This document shows, piece by piece, positions 33,829 through 42,443 of a DNA stretch of 47,695 bases. A model generated the notes under the pieces. The model ran no database searches. It saw nothing but the letters and a program-made list of their open reading frames with translations, and was not told the DNA's origin. Source of the DNA: CAYVQU01 sp964453155 (GTDB taxonomy: Bacteria > Chloroflexota > Anaerolineae > Anaerolineales > UBA11858); NCBI GenBank assembly GCA_964453155.1, contig CAYVQU010000015.1, positions 1 through 47,695 on the forward strand, in the 5' to 3' direction. A program made the position numbers and the translations under genes. Position 1 is the stretch's first letter. The number at the start of each line of letters is the position of its first letter.

Positions 33829-34986
33829 TTGGTCACTAAAACGAAGCGTAATCAAACCGGCGGCTATTTTACCGCCTTTATTGCCCTGGGAATGGCGACT
33901 GCGTCCTTAGGGCCGGCCCTCCCCTATCTTGCTGAACATACCGGAGCCTTGATTGGTGAAATTAGCATATTATTCTCGACTAAGGCTGGCGGTTATCTGA
34001 TTGGATCACTACTCGGTGGCCGTCTGTATGACCGCCTACCCGGGCATTGGATAGCTTTGGGGGCCGTATTGGGGATTGCCATCACGCTGGCAATCAGCCC
34101 AATCATCTCAATTTTGTGGGTTTTATCGGTTGTTTTGTTCATTTTAGGGATGGTTGAAGGGGTCCTGGACGTTGGCTGTAATGCGATGTTAGTTTGGGTC
34201 CATGGCAGTGAAGTTGGCCCATTTATGAATGCCCTCCATTTTTTCTTCGGGTTAGGTACCTTTTTAGCGCCCATCATCATTGCCCAAAGCGTGTTACGAA
34301 CTGGAGCAATAACCTGGGGTTTTTGGATCATCGCTTTGATTTTGACGCCCATTGCGCTTTGGCTGCTACGGATACCCAGCCCCACCCCGCCCTCCATTGA
34401 TCCTGAAGAAGGTGGTCACAAAAACACGAAACTCCTGATTCTCATCCTGTTTTTTTTGGTGATGTATGTGGGGGCTGAAGTCGGATTTGGTGGCTGGCTA
34501 TATACTTATGCCGTTGAACTTAACCTGGCTGACGAGACTACCGGCGCTTATCTGACCTCGGCTTTTTGGGGCGCATTCACAATCGGCCGATTGCTTGGTA
34601 TTCCCATTGCCTCTCGGGTCCGCCCGCGCTGGATTCTTTTTGGCGATTTACTAGGGGGGATTTTCAGCCTGATTCTGATCATATTATTACCTAACTCAGT
34701 CGTTGCTCTTTGGACCGGTGCAATTCTATTGGGATTGTTTATTGCCTCGGTTTTCCCTACGATGTTCACGCTGGCCGAACGGCGGATGACCCTCACCGGA
34801 TCAGTAACCAGTTGGTTTTTTGTCGGGGCCAGCGCGGGAGCCATGTTCTTTCCCTGGTTAATGGGACAGCTATTTGAGGCCATTAATCCAACAGCGATCA
34901 TGGTCATTATTTTGGTCGACTTACTCCTGGCGATGGTTTTTTATGGCATTGTTATGCGAGTTAGTGAACCGAATTTGCAGGAATAA
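33829..34986 (+). CDS. MFS transporter
   Basis: 385 residues with about twelve membrane helices, in the fucose-permease/FucP-like style of MFS carriers (GGRLYDRLPGH loop after helix 2, FGLGTFLAP). The substrate is unknown. It starts with TTG at 33829, supported by GGAG six nt upstream. The inverted copy 3 of the two-hairpin element ends right before that ribosome site. Confidence 0.82.
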   Translation: MVTKTKRNQTGGYFTAFIALGMATASLGPALPYLAEHTGALIGEISILFSTKAGGYLIGSLLGGRLYDRLPGHWIALGAVLGIAITLAISPIISILWVLSVVLFILGMVEGVLDVGCNAMLVWVHGSEVGPFMNALHFFFGLGTFLAPIIIAQSVLRTGAITWGFWIIALILTPIALWLLRIPSPTPPSIDPEEGGHKNTKLLILILFFLVMYVGAEVGFGGWLYTYAVELNLADETTGAYLTSAFWGAFTIGRLLGIPIASRVRPRWILFGDLLGGIFSLILIILLPNSVVALWTGAILLGLFIASVFPTMFTLAERRMTLTGSVTSWFFVGASAGAMFFPWLMGQLFEAINPTAIMVIILVDLLLAMVFYGIVMRVSEPNLQE

Positions 34987-35098
34987 TTGAAGACGTGATA
35001 TTATTTTGAAATGGAATCCGATGGTTTCATGGAAATATTTGCTGTTATTGTAGAATATAGAACGAAATAAGAAGACTGAGTACGATATAGGAAAGCTT

Positions 35099-36070
35099 AT
35101 GGATATTCAAGCTGCTCTCCAACAGGTTCAATCCGATTTGGCTCGTAACGAAACTTCTCAAGCTCTGGCGGGGTTAAAGGCAATCATTCAACAAGACCCT
35201 GGTAATGTTGAAGCCTGGTTGCTGATGGCTGATGCAATTGAACAGCCCGACCGGGCGAAACAATGTCTTGAGCGGGTGCTTAAGTTGGATCCCTTCAACC
35301 CGATTGCGTTAAAGAAGCTCGAAGAGTTGGAAAACCCTTTTACTGAATTATATGCCTATGACGAACCCCCGGCGGCTGAAACCCCTGAGGTTGGCGCCGC
35401 GCCATTTCCTTCAGAAACCGAGCCAGAACCGGTCCCCGCAGAAGCCGCAGCTCCAGCTTTTACATCTGATTTAGAGACCGGCTTTGACTTTTCTGAAACA
35501 CCGAATGAAGCTGTTAGTCCCCCTCCGGTTAAAAAACCAACCCGCCCCAAAAAAGCGACCCGGGTAAAAGCGAAAAAGAAACCCCCAAAGAAAAAAACAC
35601 CCTGGCTTGAAATTTCTTTGATCGTGGTGATTGTGTTGTGTTTGTGTGTGGTGGGAGGCGTTCTTTTAGGACAGAATGCAGACTTGTTCGAAACCCAAAC
35701 CCAGCCACAGGTGACCCCAACAGTCGAAGATGTGCGGTATGTGATTTTCGAGAATATAAATTCCGCGAATGCCGAGGATATTGACCGGTATATGGACACC
35801 ATTCATCCCCGGGCCATCGGACGGGCATATACCCGTGAGACTTTAGAAGATTTAAACGGGAAATATGATTTGTCTTACGAGGTTTCCAACATTCAAGTCA
35901 GGCGAATGGAAGCTGACGAAGCCGATGTTTTTATGGTTCTTACCACCAAAAAAATTAACGGTCCCGCATTCCGTGATAACCGTTTGGCCCTGGTAATGAC
36001 TCTAAAAATGTACGAGGGTTCCTGGAAGATTTGGGATCAGGAAGTCACCGATACCCAATATCTGGACTGA
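35099..36070 (+). CDS. TPR-containing single-pass membrane protein
   Basis: 323 residues. The N-terminal 76 residues form about two TPR-like helical pairs (ALAGLKAIIQQDPGNVEAWL and AKQCLERVLKLDPFNPIAL). A Pro/Glu-rich and then Lys-rich linker leads to one membrane helix (about 170-191). The C-terminal 110 residues (from about 210) resemble an NTF2/SnoaL-like alpha+beta domain, probably outside the membrane. Function is unknown. AGGAAA precedes the ATG. It ends in a terminator that overlaps the convergent gene. Confidence 0.75.
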   Translation: MDIQAALQQVQSDLARNETSQALAGLKAIIQQDPGNVEAWLLMADAIEQPDRAKQCLERVLKLDPFNPIALKKLEELENPFTELYAYDEPPAAETPEVGAAPFPSETEPEPVPAEAAAPAFTSDLETGFDFSETPNEAVSPPPVKKPTRPKKATRVKAKKKPPKKKTPWLEISLIVVIVLCLCVVGGVLLGQNADLFETQTQPQVTPTVEDVRYVIFENINSANAEDIDRYMDTIHPRAIGRAYTRETLEDLNGKYDLSYEVSNIQVRRMEADEADVFMVLTTKKINGPAFRDNRLALVMTLKMYEGSWKIWDQEVTDTQYLD

Positions 36071-36076
36071 AATCAA

Positions 36077-36109
36077 GGGCCTAACGAAGAATTTTCGTTA
36101 GGTCCTTTT
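36077..36109 (+). terminator. Terminator overlapping the convergent gene's stop
   Basis: GGGCCTAACGAA (36077-36088) and TTCGTTAGGTCC (36094-36105) form a 12-bp stem with one G-U pair and a 5-nt loop, then TTTT. The last codons and the TAG stop of the cyclo-ligase gene lie inside this hairpin. Confidence 0.75.
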
Positions 36110-36650
36110 CGGTTATTACATATTGCATGGGGATATCATGTGACTCATGGGGGATATCATTTTCACATAAAGCCGCGTAGGTTACTCCCACAAAATGACC
36201 CTGATAATTCTCTAGAAAACGATCGTAATATCCCCCGCCGTACCCCAATCGCCAGCCTTGCAAATTAAACGCGACCCCCGGAACAAGCGTTAACTGAATT
36301 TCTTCGGGATGAATTTCCGGGCATTCCCGGGCTGGTTCCCACATTCCAAAACGATGCAAGATCAGTTTATGGGGATCATATTCTTGGAAAACCATTTGCC
36401 CCTTTAGGACGATGCGGGGAATAGCCCAAGATTTTGTGGGGTATTTTTTGAAGAGCAGCGATAAATCGACCTCACTGTGAAAAGATAAATAGGAGAGCAC
36501 GACCTCAGCCTGTTGAAAAATCGCCCAATTTTCAAGGGTTTTGCAAATTTGATGACTTGCTTGTTTTCGAAAATCCGGGTCTAAGGCATCTCGGCGTTGC
36601 TTGCATTCTTGCCGGAGTTTATTTTTTTGATGACGAGGTAAAGTGGACAT
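36081..36650 (-). CDS. 5-formyltetrahydrofolate cyclo-ligase
   Basis: 189 residues, the usual length. The conserved C-terminal LGYGGGYYDRFL binds the folate and ATP phosphates, and the basic N-terminus (KNKLRQECKQRRDAL) is typical. It converts 5-formyl-THF to methenyl-THF with ATP in folate metabolism. Its ribosome site is weak. The stop codon lies within the terminator of the convergent TPR gene. Confidence 0.92.
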   Translation of the reverse strand: MSTLPRHQKNKLRQECKQRRDALDPDFRKQASHQICKTLENWAIFQQAEVVLSYLSFHSEVDLSLLFKKYPTKSWAIPRIVLKGQMVFQEYDPHKLILHRFGMWEPARECPEIHPEEIQLTLVPGVAFNLQGWRLGYGGGYYDRFLENYQGHFVGVTYAALCENDIPHESHDIPMQYVITEKDLTKILR

Positions 36651-36699
36651 AGGACGATTTGATCCTTTAAGTAGTATTACAGCGCGAGGTGGATAACCC

Positions 36700-36974
36700 A
36701 GACCCCAGGGGTTTTAGGGCAATCGCATGTAACCTTAAACGGCAGTTAAAACTGCACCGACAACTGCGAAGTCGCCCTTCGGCGACTGAGTTACAACCTG
36801 CGAAGGCAGGTTTTTCCAGCGCATATGCGACAGTTGCTGCGACTTCAGTCGCCTTGTTTTCATGAACATGCGATTGCCCTACCAGGGTTTTTCGGAAACA
36901 GCATTATACACCCCTGCTGTGATACTATTGACGGATTCCGATCACAGAAAATTCCCCGGAAACCCCTGGGGGCT
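36700..36974. repeat. 98-bp palindromic element, split copy
   Basis: The outer arms are AGACCCCAGGGGTTT (36700-36714) and AAACCCCTGGGGGCT (36960-36974). Without the insertion and one target copy it is 98 bp, the same length as the intact copy at 40116-40213 and clearly similar to that copy's reverse complement along its length. Confidence 0.75.
36716..36881. mobile_element. 166-bp MITE-like element inserted in the 98-bp repeat
   Basis: Perfect 15-bp terminal inverted repeats AGGGCAATCGCATGT (36716-36730) and ACATGCGATTGCCCT (36866-36880). CCAGGGGTTTT (36705-36715) and CCAGGGTTTTT (36882-36892), 10 of 11 matching, look like a target duplication. The interior has hairpins such as GTCGCC/GGCGAC and CCTGC/GCAGG and no coding sequence. 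Confidence 0.7.
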
Positions 36975-37111
36975 CTGACTTTGCGCCGTATACGAGAAAT
37001 TTCTGACAGATTTTCTCGTATAATGGTGATCAATTGATAATCACCCTTTGACCCGTTTCAGTCGTTTCAATTTCTTCATAAGAACGAGAAAAATCTATAC
37101 AGGAGAATGTT

Positions 37112-37261
37112 ATGTCCGAACACAAATGTGCCACCTGCCCCATGCGTCAAAAGGCCGAGGAAAAACCCGAAGCTTTTCTTTCTAAACTTTGGAAATGGCA
37201 TACCAAATGGTGCCCTGGCTGGAAAGCCTACCAAAAGTCGTTGGCTGAAGCCGAAAACTAG
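37112..37261 (+). CDS. Small Cys/Trp-rich protein (49 aa)
   Basis: It begins MSEHKCATCPMRQKAEEKP and ends with KWHTKWCPGWKAYQKSLAEAEN-like sequence (the Trp-Cys-Pro-Gly-Trp core is striking). Cys6, Cys9 and Cys34 could bind metal or a cluster. AGGAG lies six nt before the ATG and a strong terminator follows, so it is a real short gene. I recall similar short proteins in other anaerobes but cannot name a function. Confidence 0.75.
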   Translation: MSEHKCATCPMRQKAEEKPEAFLSKLWKWHTKWCPGWKAYQKSLAEAEN

Positions 37262-37266
37262 AAAAG

Positions 37267-37289
37267 TGCTCCCATAGGGGAGCATTTTT
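37267..37289 (+). terminator. Terminator of the 49-aa gene
   Basis: TGCTCCC (37267-37273) and GGGAGCA (37278-37284) with a 4-nt loop, followed by five T residues, 6 bp after the stop codon. Confidence 0.85.
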
Positions 37290-37347
37290 CTTTCAAACAA
37301 AAAATCAGGTAAAATGAACATAGAACTTCTGACTTTGGAAAAAATAT

Positions 37348-38343
37348 ATGCCCACCAATTTACCTCCTGAATACTATAAAATCGAAAAACTCTATAAGGC
37401 CGCCACCGACCACGCCGAGAAGATTGAACTGCTCGAAGAGATGATGTCGAAGATCCCCAAGCACAAGGGGACCGACCATCTCCGGGCTGATTTACGCCGC
37501 CGCCTTTCCAAGCTAAAGGATGCGGCCCAACAATCGAAAAAAGGGAGTAGTCGCCAGACGTCGATTTACAGCATCAGCAAAGAGGGGGCCGGACAAATCG
37601 TCATCGTGGGCGCACCCAATGTGGGTAAATCGTCTTTGGTTGCCAACTATACCAACGCGACCCCAGAAGTTTCACCGGCTCCCTTCTCCACCTGGGGACC
37701 CACCCCAGGGATGATGGCGATTGAAAATATCCAGGTTCAATTGATTGACACGCCCCCTCTCAACCCCGACCATATCGAAGCTGATCTGTACAACCTGATC
37801 AAGAAATGTGATATGGTGCTGGTAATGGTTGATCTCCACGGCGACCCGGTTGAGCAATTAGAGGCCACCATGGAATTGCTCGCCGAACAGCGGGTGGCTC
37901 CTGATCATCTGATGGATCGTTACCAGGATGAAGTCCGCCGCTTTTTCTACAAACCCTGTCTGGTTTTGGCCAATAAATGTGATGACGAATCCGATGATGA
38001 AGTTTACGAAATTTTCCGTGAGCTGTTAGAAGGCGACTGCCCAATGATGCCCATTTCAGTAACTACCGGTCGGAACATGGATGACCTGAAACAAACTATC
38101 TTCGACCGTCTGGGTATTATGCGCGTTTACTCTCAGGCTCCGGGAGAAAAAGCCAAATTAAATTTGCCATTTGTCTTGCCCCTTGGCAGCACCGTCGAGG
38201 AGTTTGCAGGAAAAGTTCACCAGGATTTCGCCGAAAACATGAAATCGGCCCGCGTTTGGGGTACCAGCGCCGCCTTCGATGGGCAAACCGTGAGTCGTGA
38301 ACATATTCTTGATGATGGGGATATCGTTGAACTAAACATGTAA
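37348..38343 (+). CDS. DRG/Obg-related GTPase with TGS domain
   Basis: 331 residues. A helical N-terminus (1-80) precedes a GTPase domain with G1 GAPNVGKSS (about 87-95), G2-region Thr in WGPTPGMM, G3 as LIDTPPL, and G4 NKCD. A TGS domain closes the protein (about 268-331: PLGSTVEEFAGKVHQDF to DGDIVELNM). The family is related to DRG proteins, which act with ribosomes. The G3 motif has Pro where DxxG has Gly, which is unusual and could alter hydrolysis. It heads a run of three same-strand genes. Confidence 0.85.
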   Translation: MPTNLPPEYYKIEKLYKAATDHAEKIELLEEMMSKIPKHKGTDHLRADLRRRLSKLKDAAQQSKKGSSRQTSIYSISKEGAGQIVIVGAPNVGKSSLVANYTNATPEVSPAPFSTWGPTPGMMAIENIQVQLIDTPPLNPDHIEADLYNLIKKCDMVLVMVDLHGDPVEQLEATMELLAEQRVAPDHLMDRYQDEVRRFFYKPCLVLANKCDDESDDEVYEIFRELLEGDCPMMPISVTTGRNMDDLKQTIFDRLGIMRVYSQAPGEKAKLNLPFVLPLGSTVEEFAGKVHQDFAENMKSARVWGTSAAFDGQTVSREHILDDGDIVELNM

Positions 38344-38349
38344 CCCCCA

Positions 38350-38384
38350 GCCGGGCGTTGCATTCGAAGAAAGCGATGCCCGGC
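38350..38384. repeat. Hairpin between the GTPase and hydrolase genes
   Basis: GCCGGGCGTTGC (38350-38361) pairs with GCGATGCCCGGC (38373-38384), with two G-U pairs and an 11-nt loop. No T-tract follows. It may attenuate transcription or be a passive repeat. Confidence 0.45.
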
Positions 38385-38404
38385 GAATCACCAAGAAAGA
38401 CCTC

Positions 38405-39193
38405 ATGACCAACTACCACTTTCATGGCACCTCCCCCTACACCCTCGCCGTTATCCACGGTGGACCGGGAGCAAGCGGTGAAATGGTCCCCGTCGCCCGT
38501 GAACTCGCCGCCGACTTTGGGGTTATCGAACCTCTCCAAACCCAGATCACCTTAGACCGGCAGGTCACCGAACTCCATGATGTTTTGACCACTCATGCTG
38601 AAACGCCCGTGACTCTGATTGGTTTTTCTTGGGGGGCCTGGTTGAGTTATATCGTCACGGCGCGGTATCCTGACCTCGTCAAAAAGCTGATTCTGGTCGG
38701 CAGCGGCCCCTATCAAGCCCACTATGCGGACCAAATTCAAGCAAAACGCTTGAGTCGGCTCACTCCCTCAGAGCAAGCTGAGTATACAAAGATTATCGCC
38801 ACCCTGGGTGACCCTAAAGGTGAAAACAAAGCTGAACGGTTTGCGCGTTTAGGGGTGTTAGCGAATAAAACGGATCGGTTTGATCCCCTCCCTGACGATA
38901 ATCAAGCTCCCATAGTTTTTTCCAACAAGTTTTTCCCAGTCTTAGCCGAGGTGCAAAAAATGCGCTGGGATGGCAGCCTGCTCGAACTCGCCACCCAAAT
39001 TCAATGTCCGGTTGTGGCCATGCATGGGGATTATGATCCCCATCCGGTCGCGGGTGTTCAGGAACCCCTGGCCGGCCACCTCATAAACTTCCGCCTGGTC
39101 TTGCTTGAAAATTGTGGCCACAAACCCTGGATAGAACGCCAAGCCAAAGACCATTTTTATCAACATCTCAGGGCAGAACTCCATGACACGTGA
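38405..39193 (+). CDS. Alpha/beta hydrolase (proline iminopeptidase-like)
   Basis: 262 residues. The HGGPGASGEM segment provides the oxyanion hole as in prolyl aminopeptidases. The nucleophile elbow is GFSWGAW with Ser as catalytic residue. The acid is probably Asp in MHGDYDPH, and the catalytic His lies in ENCGHKPW. Substrate may be a peptide, ester or lactone. The last 11 bp overlap the start of the DMT transporter, which suggests co-transcription. Confidence 0.85.
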   Translation: MTNYHFHGTSPYTLAVIHGGPGASGEMVPVARELAADFGVIEPLQTQITLDRQVTELHDVLTTHAETPVTLIGFSWGAWLSYIVTARYPDLVKKLILVGSGPYQAHYADQIQAKRLSRLTPSEQAEYTKIIATLGDPKGENKAERFARLGVLANKTDRFDPLPDDNQAPIVFSNKFFPVLAEVQKMRWDGSLLELATQIQCPVVAMHGDYDPHPVAGVQEPLAGHLINFRLVLLENCGHKPWIERQAKDHFYQHLRAELHDT

Positions 39194-40076
39194 GCGTTGG
39201 CTGGCTTATGCTAAAGTAACCTTTGCCGTGGTCGTGTGGGGTGCGTCATTCATTGCCACCAAAGTGGTGTTACAAGACGTTGTCCCGGCGACGGTGGTCT
39301 GGCTGCGATTTGGGATCGGGGTGATAATTCTGGGTGCGGTCGCCGGTCAGCGGGGGCAATTGACTCTTCCTAAACTAAAAGACCTCCCTTATTTTGCATT
39401 TTTGGGCTTAATAGGGATTGCATTTCATCAGTGGTTGCAATCAACTGGTTTGATCACTGCGCAAGCGTCTACTACGGCTTGGATCGTGGCCACGACGCCC
39501 ATTTTCATGGCCATTTTGGGCTGGCTGGTTTTACGTGAAAAACTGACCCGCTGGCAAACCTTTGGGATCGCATTAGCCGCGGTCGGGGTTTTATTGGTGG
39601 TTTCCGAAGGGGATTTCAGTACCCTGTCGACCGGTACTTTCGGCACCTCGGGTGATATTCTGATCCTGATCAGTTCGGCCAATTGGGCCGTTTTCTCGGC
39701 GCTCTCCCGGCGGGGTCTCCGTGCCCACGCGGCGAGTTGGATGATGCTTTACGTGATGGGCTTCGGCTGGCTATTTTCTTCCATACTGTTTATTGGTGGA
39801 CCTGGATTGGCCGATATTAGCAATTTAACCCCAAATGGCTGGTTTGGGATCCTGTTTTTAGGGATTGCCTGCTCTGGGATAGCCTATGTTTTTTGGTACG
39901 ATGGCCTGCAGGCCATTCCCGCCTCCCAAGTCGGATCATTTCTCTATCTTGAACCGCTGGTGGCGGTAGTGGTCGCGGCAATCATACTTGCTGAACCAGT
40001 TTTGTTCGTCTCTCTTCTCGGTGGGGTGACGATCTTGCTGGGGGTTTGGCTGGTGAATTCTAGAGGGGAAAGCTGA
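39183..40076 (+). CDS. DMT-superfamily (EamA) transporter
   Basis: 297 residues, about ten membrane helices in two halves. The motifs VVWGASFIATKVVL at the N-terminus and the STTAWIVATTPIFMAILGWL segment are typical of EamA exporters. Substrate unknown. It overlaps the hydrolase gene by 11 bp, so translation is probably coupled and the pair may act on the same compound. Confidence 0.88.
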   Translation: MTRERWLAYAKVTFAVVVWGASFIATKVVLQDVVPATVVWLRFGIGVIILGAVAGQRGQLTLPKLKDLPYFAFLGLIGIAFHQWLQSTGLITAQASTTAWIVATTPIFMAILGWLVLREKLTRWQTFGIALAAVGVLLVVSEGDFSTLSTGTFGTSGDILILISSANWAVFSALSRRGLRAHAASWMMLYVMGFGWLFSSILFIGGPGLADISNLTPNGWFGILFLGIACSGIAYVFWYDGLQAIPASQVGSFLYLEPLVAVVVAAIILAEPVLFVSLLGGVTILLGVWLVNSRGES

Positions 40077-40115
40077 AAGCAGCCTGAAGAATCGTTCGGC
40101 AATAACTTCCTTAGT

Positions 40116-40213
40116 AGACCCCAGGGGTTTCTAAGGATTGTTTGGTGATCGAAATCTGTCAGTAGCACCATAGCTTGGATGTGTAAAGCTGTTTTCGAAA
40201 ACCCCTGGGGTCT
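40116..40213. repeat. 98-bp palindromic element, intact copy
   Basis: Perfect 15-bp terminal inverted repeats AGACCCCAGGGGTTT (40116-40130) and AAACCCCTGGGGTCT (40199-40213). In reverse complement its interior aligns with the split copy at 36700-36974 almost throughout, including the GAAAACAGC and GATTTCGATCAC segments. No coding sequence. Confidence 0.8.
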
Positions 40214-40334
40214 TGGCTATTCACTATTTTTTCACCCTTGCGCTGTAATATACTTTGTAAAAGTCGCAAGGGTGCGAAAAAAACGCTGCGACTGAGCGCC
40301 CTTGTGTGAGAATTATGTTATAACTCCCCAAATT

Positions 40335-42206
40335 ATGACCCCTGAGATGCTCCTGACCCTTGGAATTTTGGCCGCGGCCATCGTGTTGTTCATCACCGAA
40401 TGGCTGCGGGTGGATGTCGTCGCCTTGGGCGTTGTCATCACCCTGATGTTGACCGGCATCCTTGAAACCAACGAGGCCCTGGCCGGATTTTCGAGTTCGG
40501 CCGTCCTGACGATTGCGGCCCTCTTCGTCGTGGGTGGAGCTATCATGCAAACGGGGTTGGCGGGCACCATCGGCCGCCGCATTCTGACCATTGCCGGAGA
40601 CAGCCAGATCCGCCTGGTTATCGTTATCATGGCTGCAGTTGCCCTGCTTTCGGGTTTTATGTCCGATACTGGCACCGTCGCTGTCTTGCTTCCGGCGATT
40701 ATCAGCCTGGGGACGAACGCCAAAATCAGTCCGTCAAAATTGCTGCTACCGCTCTCTTTTGGTTCACTTTTGGGTGGTGCAATGACATTGATCGGAACCC
40801 CGCCCAATATTATCGTTAGCGATTTACTGCGCGAACAGGGCCTGACCCCCTTCCAATTTTTCGATTACACGCCAATCGGCATGATTCTATTATTCATTGG
40901 GATTGGTTATATGATCCTGGTTGGGCTCCGCCTGATCCCCGACCATAAACCCACTCAAGACCTGCAACGAGTTGAAACGCCTGAAGAATTAGTTGACCTC
41001 TACAAATTACCCGATAACCTGTGGCGTTTCCGGGTCCGCCGGGGATCGACGGTGATTGGGCAGACGCTGGCAGAAGCCGGGATTGGCCAGGAATTCGATC
41101 TAAATATCTTAGACATTTTGCGGGTGACCGCGCCCCGCGAAGTTGCCAAACTCGGAGATCGCCGCCTGATTCTGGCCTCTGACCCTGAATCGATCCCGGT
41201 TGATTCGGATACCGTCCTCGAATTAGATGATTTACTCATCGTCCAGGGCGCGGCCAACGATGCCAGTCACGCCGCGGCGGTGCTCAACGTGGCCGTCCAA
41301 CCTGCAAATGCTGCCGATCACGAAGCCCTGGTAACCCAAGAGATTGGTCTGGCCGAAATTTTGCTGCCTTTACGATCAACCCTGGTTGGCAAATCCATCG
41401 TCGCGGCCCAGTTTGGCACGCTCCATAATTTGACCGTCTTAGGTATTCGCCGTCCTGGAACCGATGAAAAACTCGATCTGAAAGATTCTCCGCTGCGCTT
41501 TGGCGATACATTACTCGTCCAGGGGCCGTGGCAAAACATATTGAATCTCCGTCGTCGTCGCCGGGATTTTGTCGTCATGGGCCAACCCGAGGAGATGATC
41601 GGGGCCCCCGCCCGGCGCAAAGCCCCGATTGCGTTGCTGATTTTGGTAGGTATGTTGGTCTTATTAGTCACCGATACCTTGCCGGTCGCGGTGGGCAGTA
41701 TGTTGGCCGGATTAGCCATGATTTTGACCGGTTGCCTGACCATCGATGACGCATATGAAGCCGTCGACTGGAAAAGTATTGTGCTGATCGCCGGGATGCT
41801 GCCGATGAGTACGGCCCTCCAAAAAGTCGGGCTGGTGGAGGTCGTTGCCGGGGGCTTGACCGATGCTTTTGGGAGCATGAGCCCCCTGGTCGTTCTGGCA
41901 ACCTTATTCTTGATGACATCTTTGTTTACCCAGGTTCTCTCCAACACAGCCACAACCGTCCTGATCGCTCCCATTGCCCTGGCCGCGGCGCACAATATGG
42001 ACCTACAGCCCTATGCTTTCCTGATGTCGGTTGCGATTGCGGCCTCGATGGCCTTTGCCTCCCCGGTGGCCTCACCGACCAACACCCTCGTCATGGGTGC
42101 GGGCAATTACCGGTTTAGTGATTACATCAAAGTTGGCGTCCCGCTGATATTGTTAACCATGGTGGTTTCGATTTTAGTTTTACCCCTTTTGTGGCCCTTG
42201 CGATAG
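40335..42206 (+). CDS. SLC13/DASS-family transporter with RCK-C (TrkA-C) domains
   Basis: About 623 residues. The N-terminal membrane half has the SDTGTVAVLLPAI and GTPPNIIVSDLL motifs of sodium:anion (sulfate/dicarboxylate) transporters, and the C-terminal half repeats this with SNTATTVLIAPIAL and SPVASPTNTLVMGAG. Two RCK-C/TrkA-C regulatory domains sit in the middle (about 205-320 and 340-420). Relatives carry sulfate or other divalent anions. The frame opens with TTG at 40302; the ATG at 40335 is my choice, but no start has a clear ribosome site. Confidence 0.85.
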   Translation: MTPEMLLTLGILAAAIVLFITEWLRVDVVALGVVITLMLTGILETNEALAGFSSSAVLTIAALFVVGGAIMQTGLAGTIGRRILTIAGDSQIRLVIVIMAAVALLSGFMSDTGTVAVLLPAIISLGTNAKISPSKLLLPLSFGSLLGGAMTLIGTPPNIIVSDLLREQGLTPFQFFDYTPIGMILLFIGIGYMILVGLRLIPDHKPTQDLQRVETPEELVDLYKLPDNLWRFRVRRGSTVIGQTLAEAGIGQEFDLNILDILRVTAPREVAKLGDRRLILASDPESIPVDSDTVLELDDLLIVQGAANDASHAAAVLNVAVQPANAADHEALVTQEIGLAEILLPLRSTLVGKSIVAAQFGTLHNLTVLGIRRPGTDEKLDLKDSPLRFGDTLLVQGPWQNILNLRRRRRDFVVMGQPEEMIGAPARRKAPIALLILVGMLVLLVTDTLPVAVGSMLAGLAMILTGCLTIDDAYEAVDWKSIVLIAGMLPMSTALQKVGLVEVVAGGLTDAFGSMSPLVVLATLFLMTSLFTQVLSNTATTVLIAPIALAAAHNMDLQPYAFLMSVAIAASMAFASPVASPTNTLVMGAGNYRFSDYIKVGVPLILLTMVVSILVLPLLWPLR

Positions 42207-42245
42207 AATCTTAGGCCCTTGCGAGGTTGGTGTAGAATAGCGTCC

Positions 42246-42345
42246 GCACTCTTCGATACGGGCTATACGCGGTTCGCCCAACTCAGGCTGCTGCTGTATA
42301 TGGGTTGCAGAACAGCGGATCGAAGGGTGGAGTGGGTCTTCATTC
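42246..42345. repeat. Imperfect interspersed repeat
   Basis: It contains CCGCACTCTTCGATACG near its left end and GGATCGAAGGGTGGAGTG near its right, in imperfect inverted orientation. The left part closely resembles ACCGCACCCTTCGATACG at about 11133-11150. No gene is present between 42207 and 42443. Confidence 0.45.
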
Positions 42346-42443
42346 CGGTGAAATTATATAGCTCTACCCCAAACAGTACTCCTGTGCTATAGTTCATTTT
42401 AACTTGTAAGACCCAGCCTTGAACGCCCGTCAGGAGGTTAGCG

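Larger units (their letters stand above)
36651..37111. other. Intergenic region with nested repeats and a promoter-like site
   Basis: It holds the split 98-bp palindromic element and its insertion (separate entries), then a perfect 11-bp inverted repeat TATACGAGAAA/TTTCTCGTATA (36989-36999, 37012-37022). The latter overlaps a consensus TATAAT (37019-37024). GGTGAT/ATCACC (37025-37030, 37040-37045) lies at the predicted start and could be an operator for the 49-aa gene. No matching -35 is clear. Confidence 0.5.
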
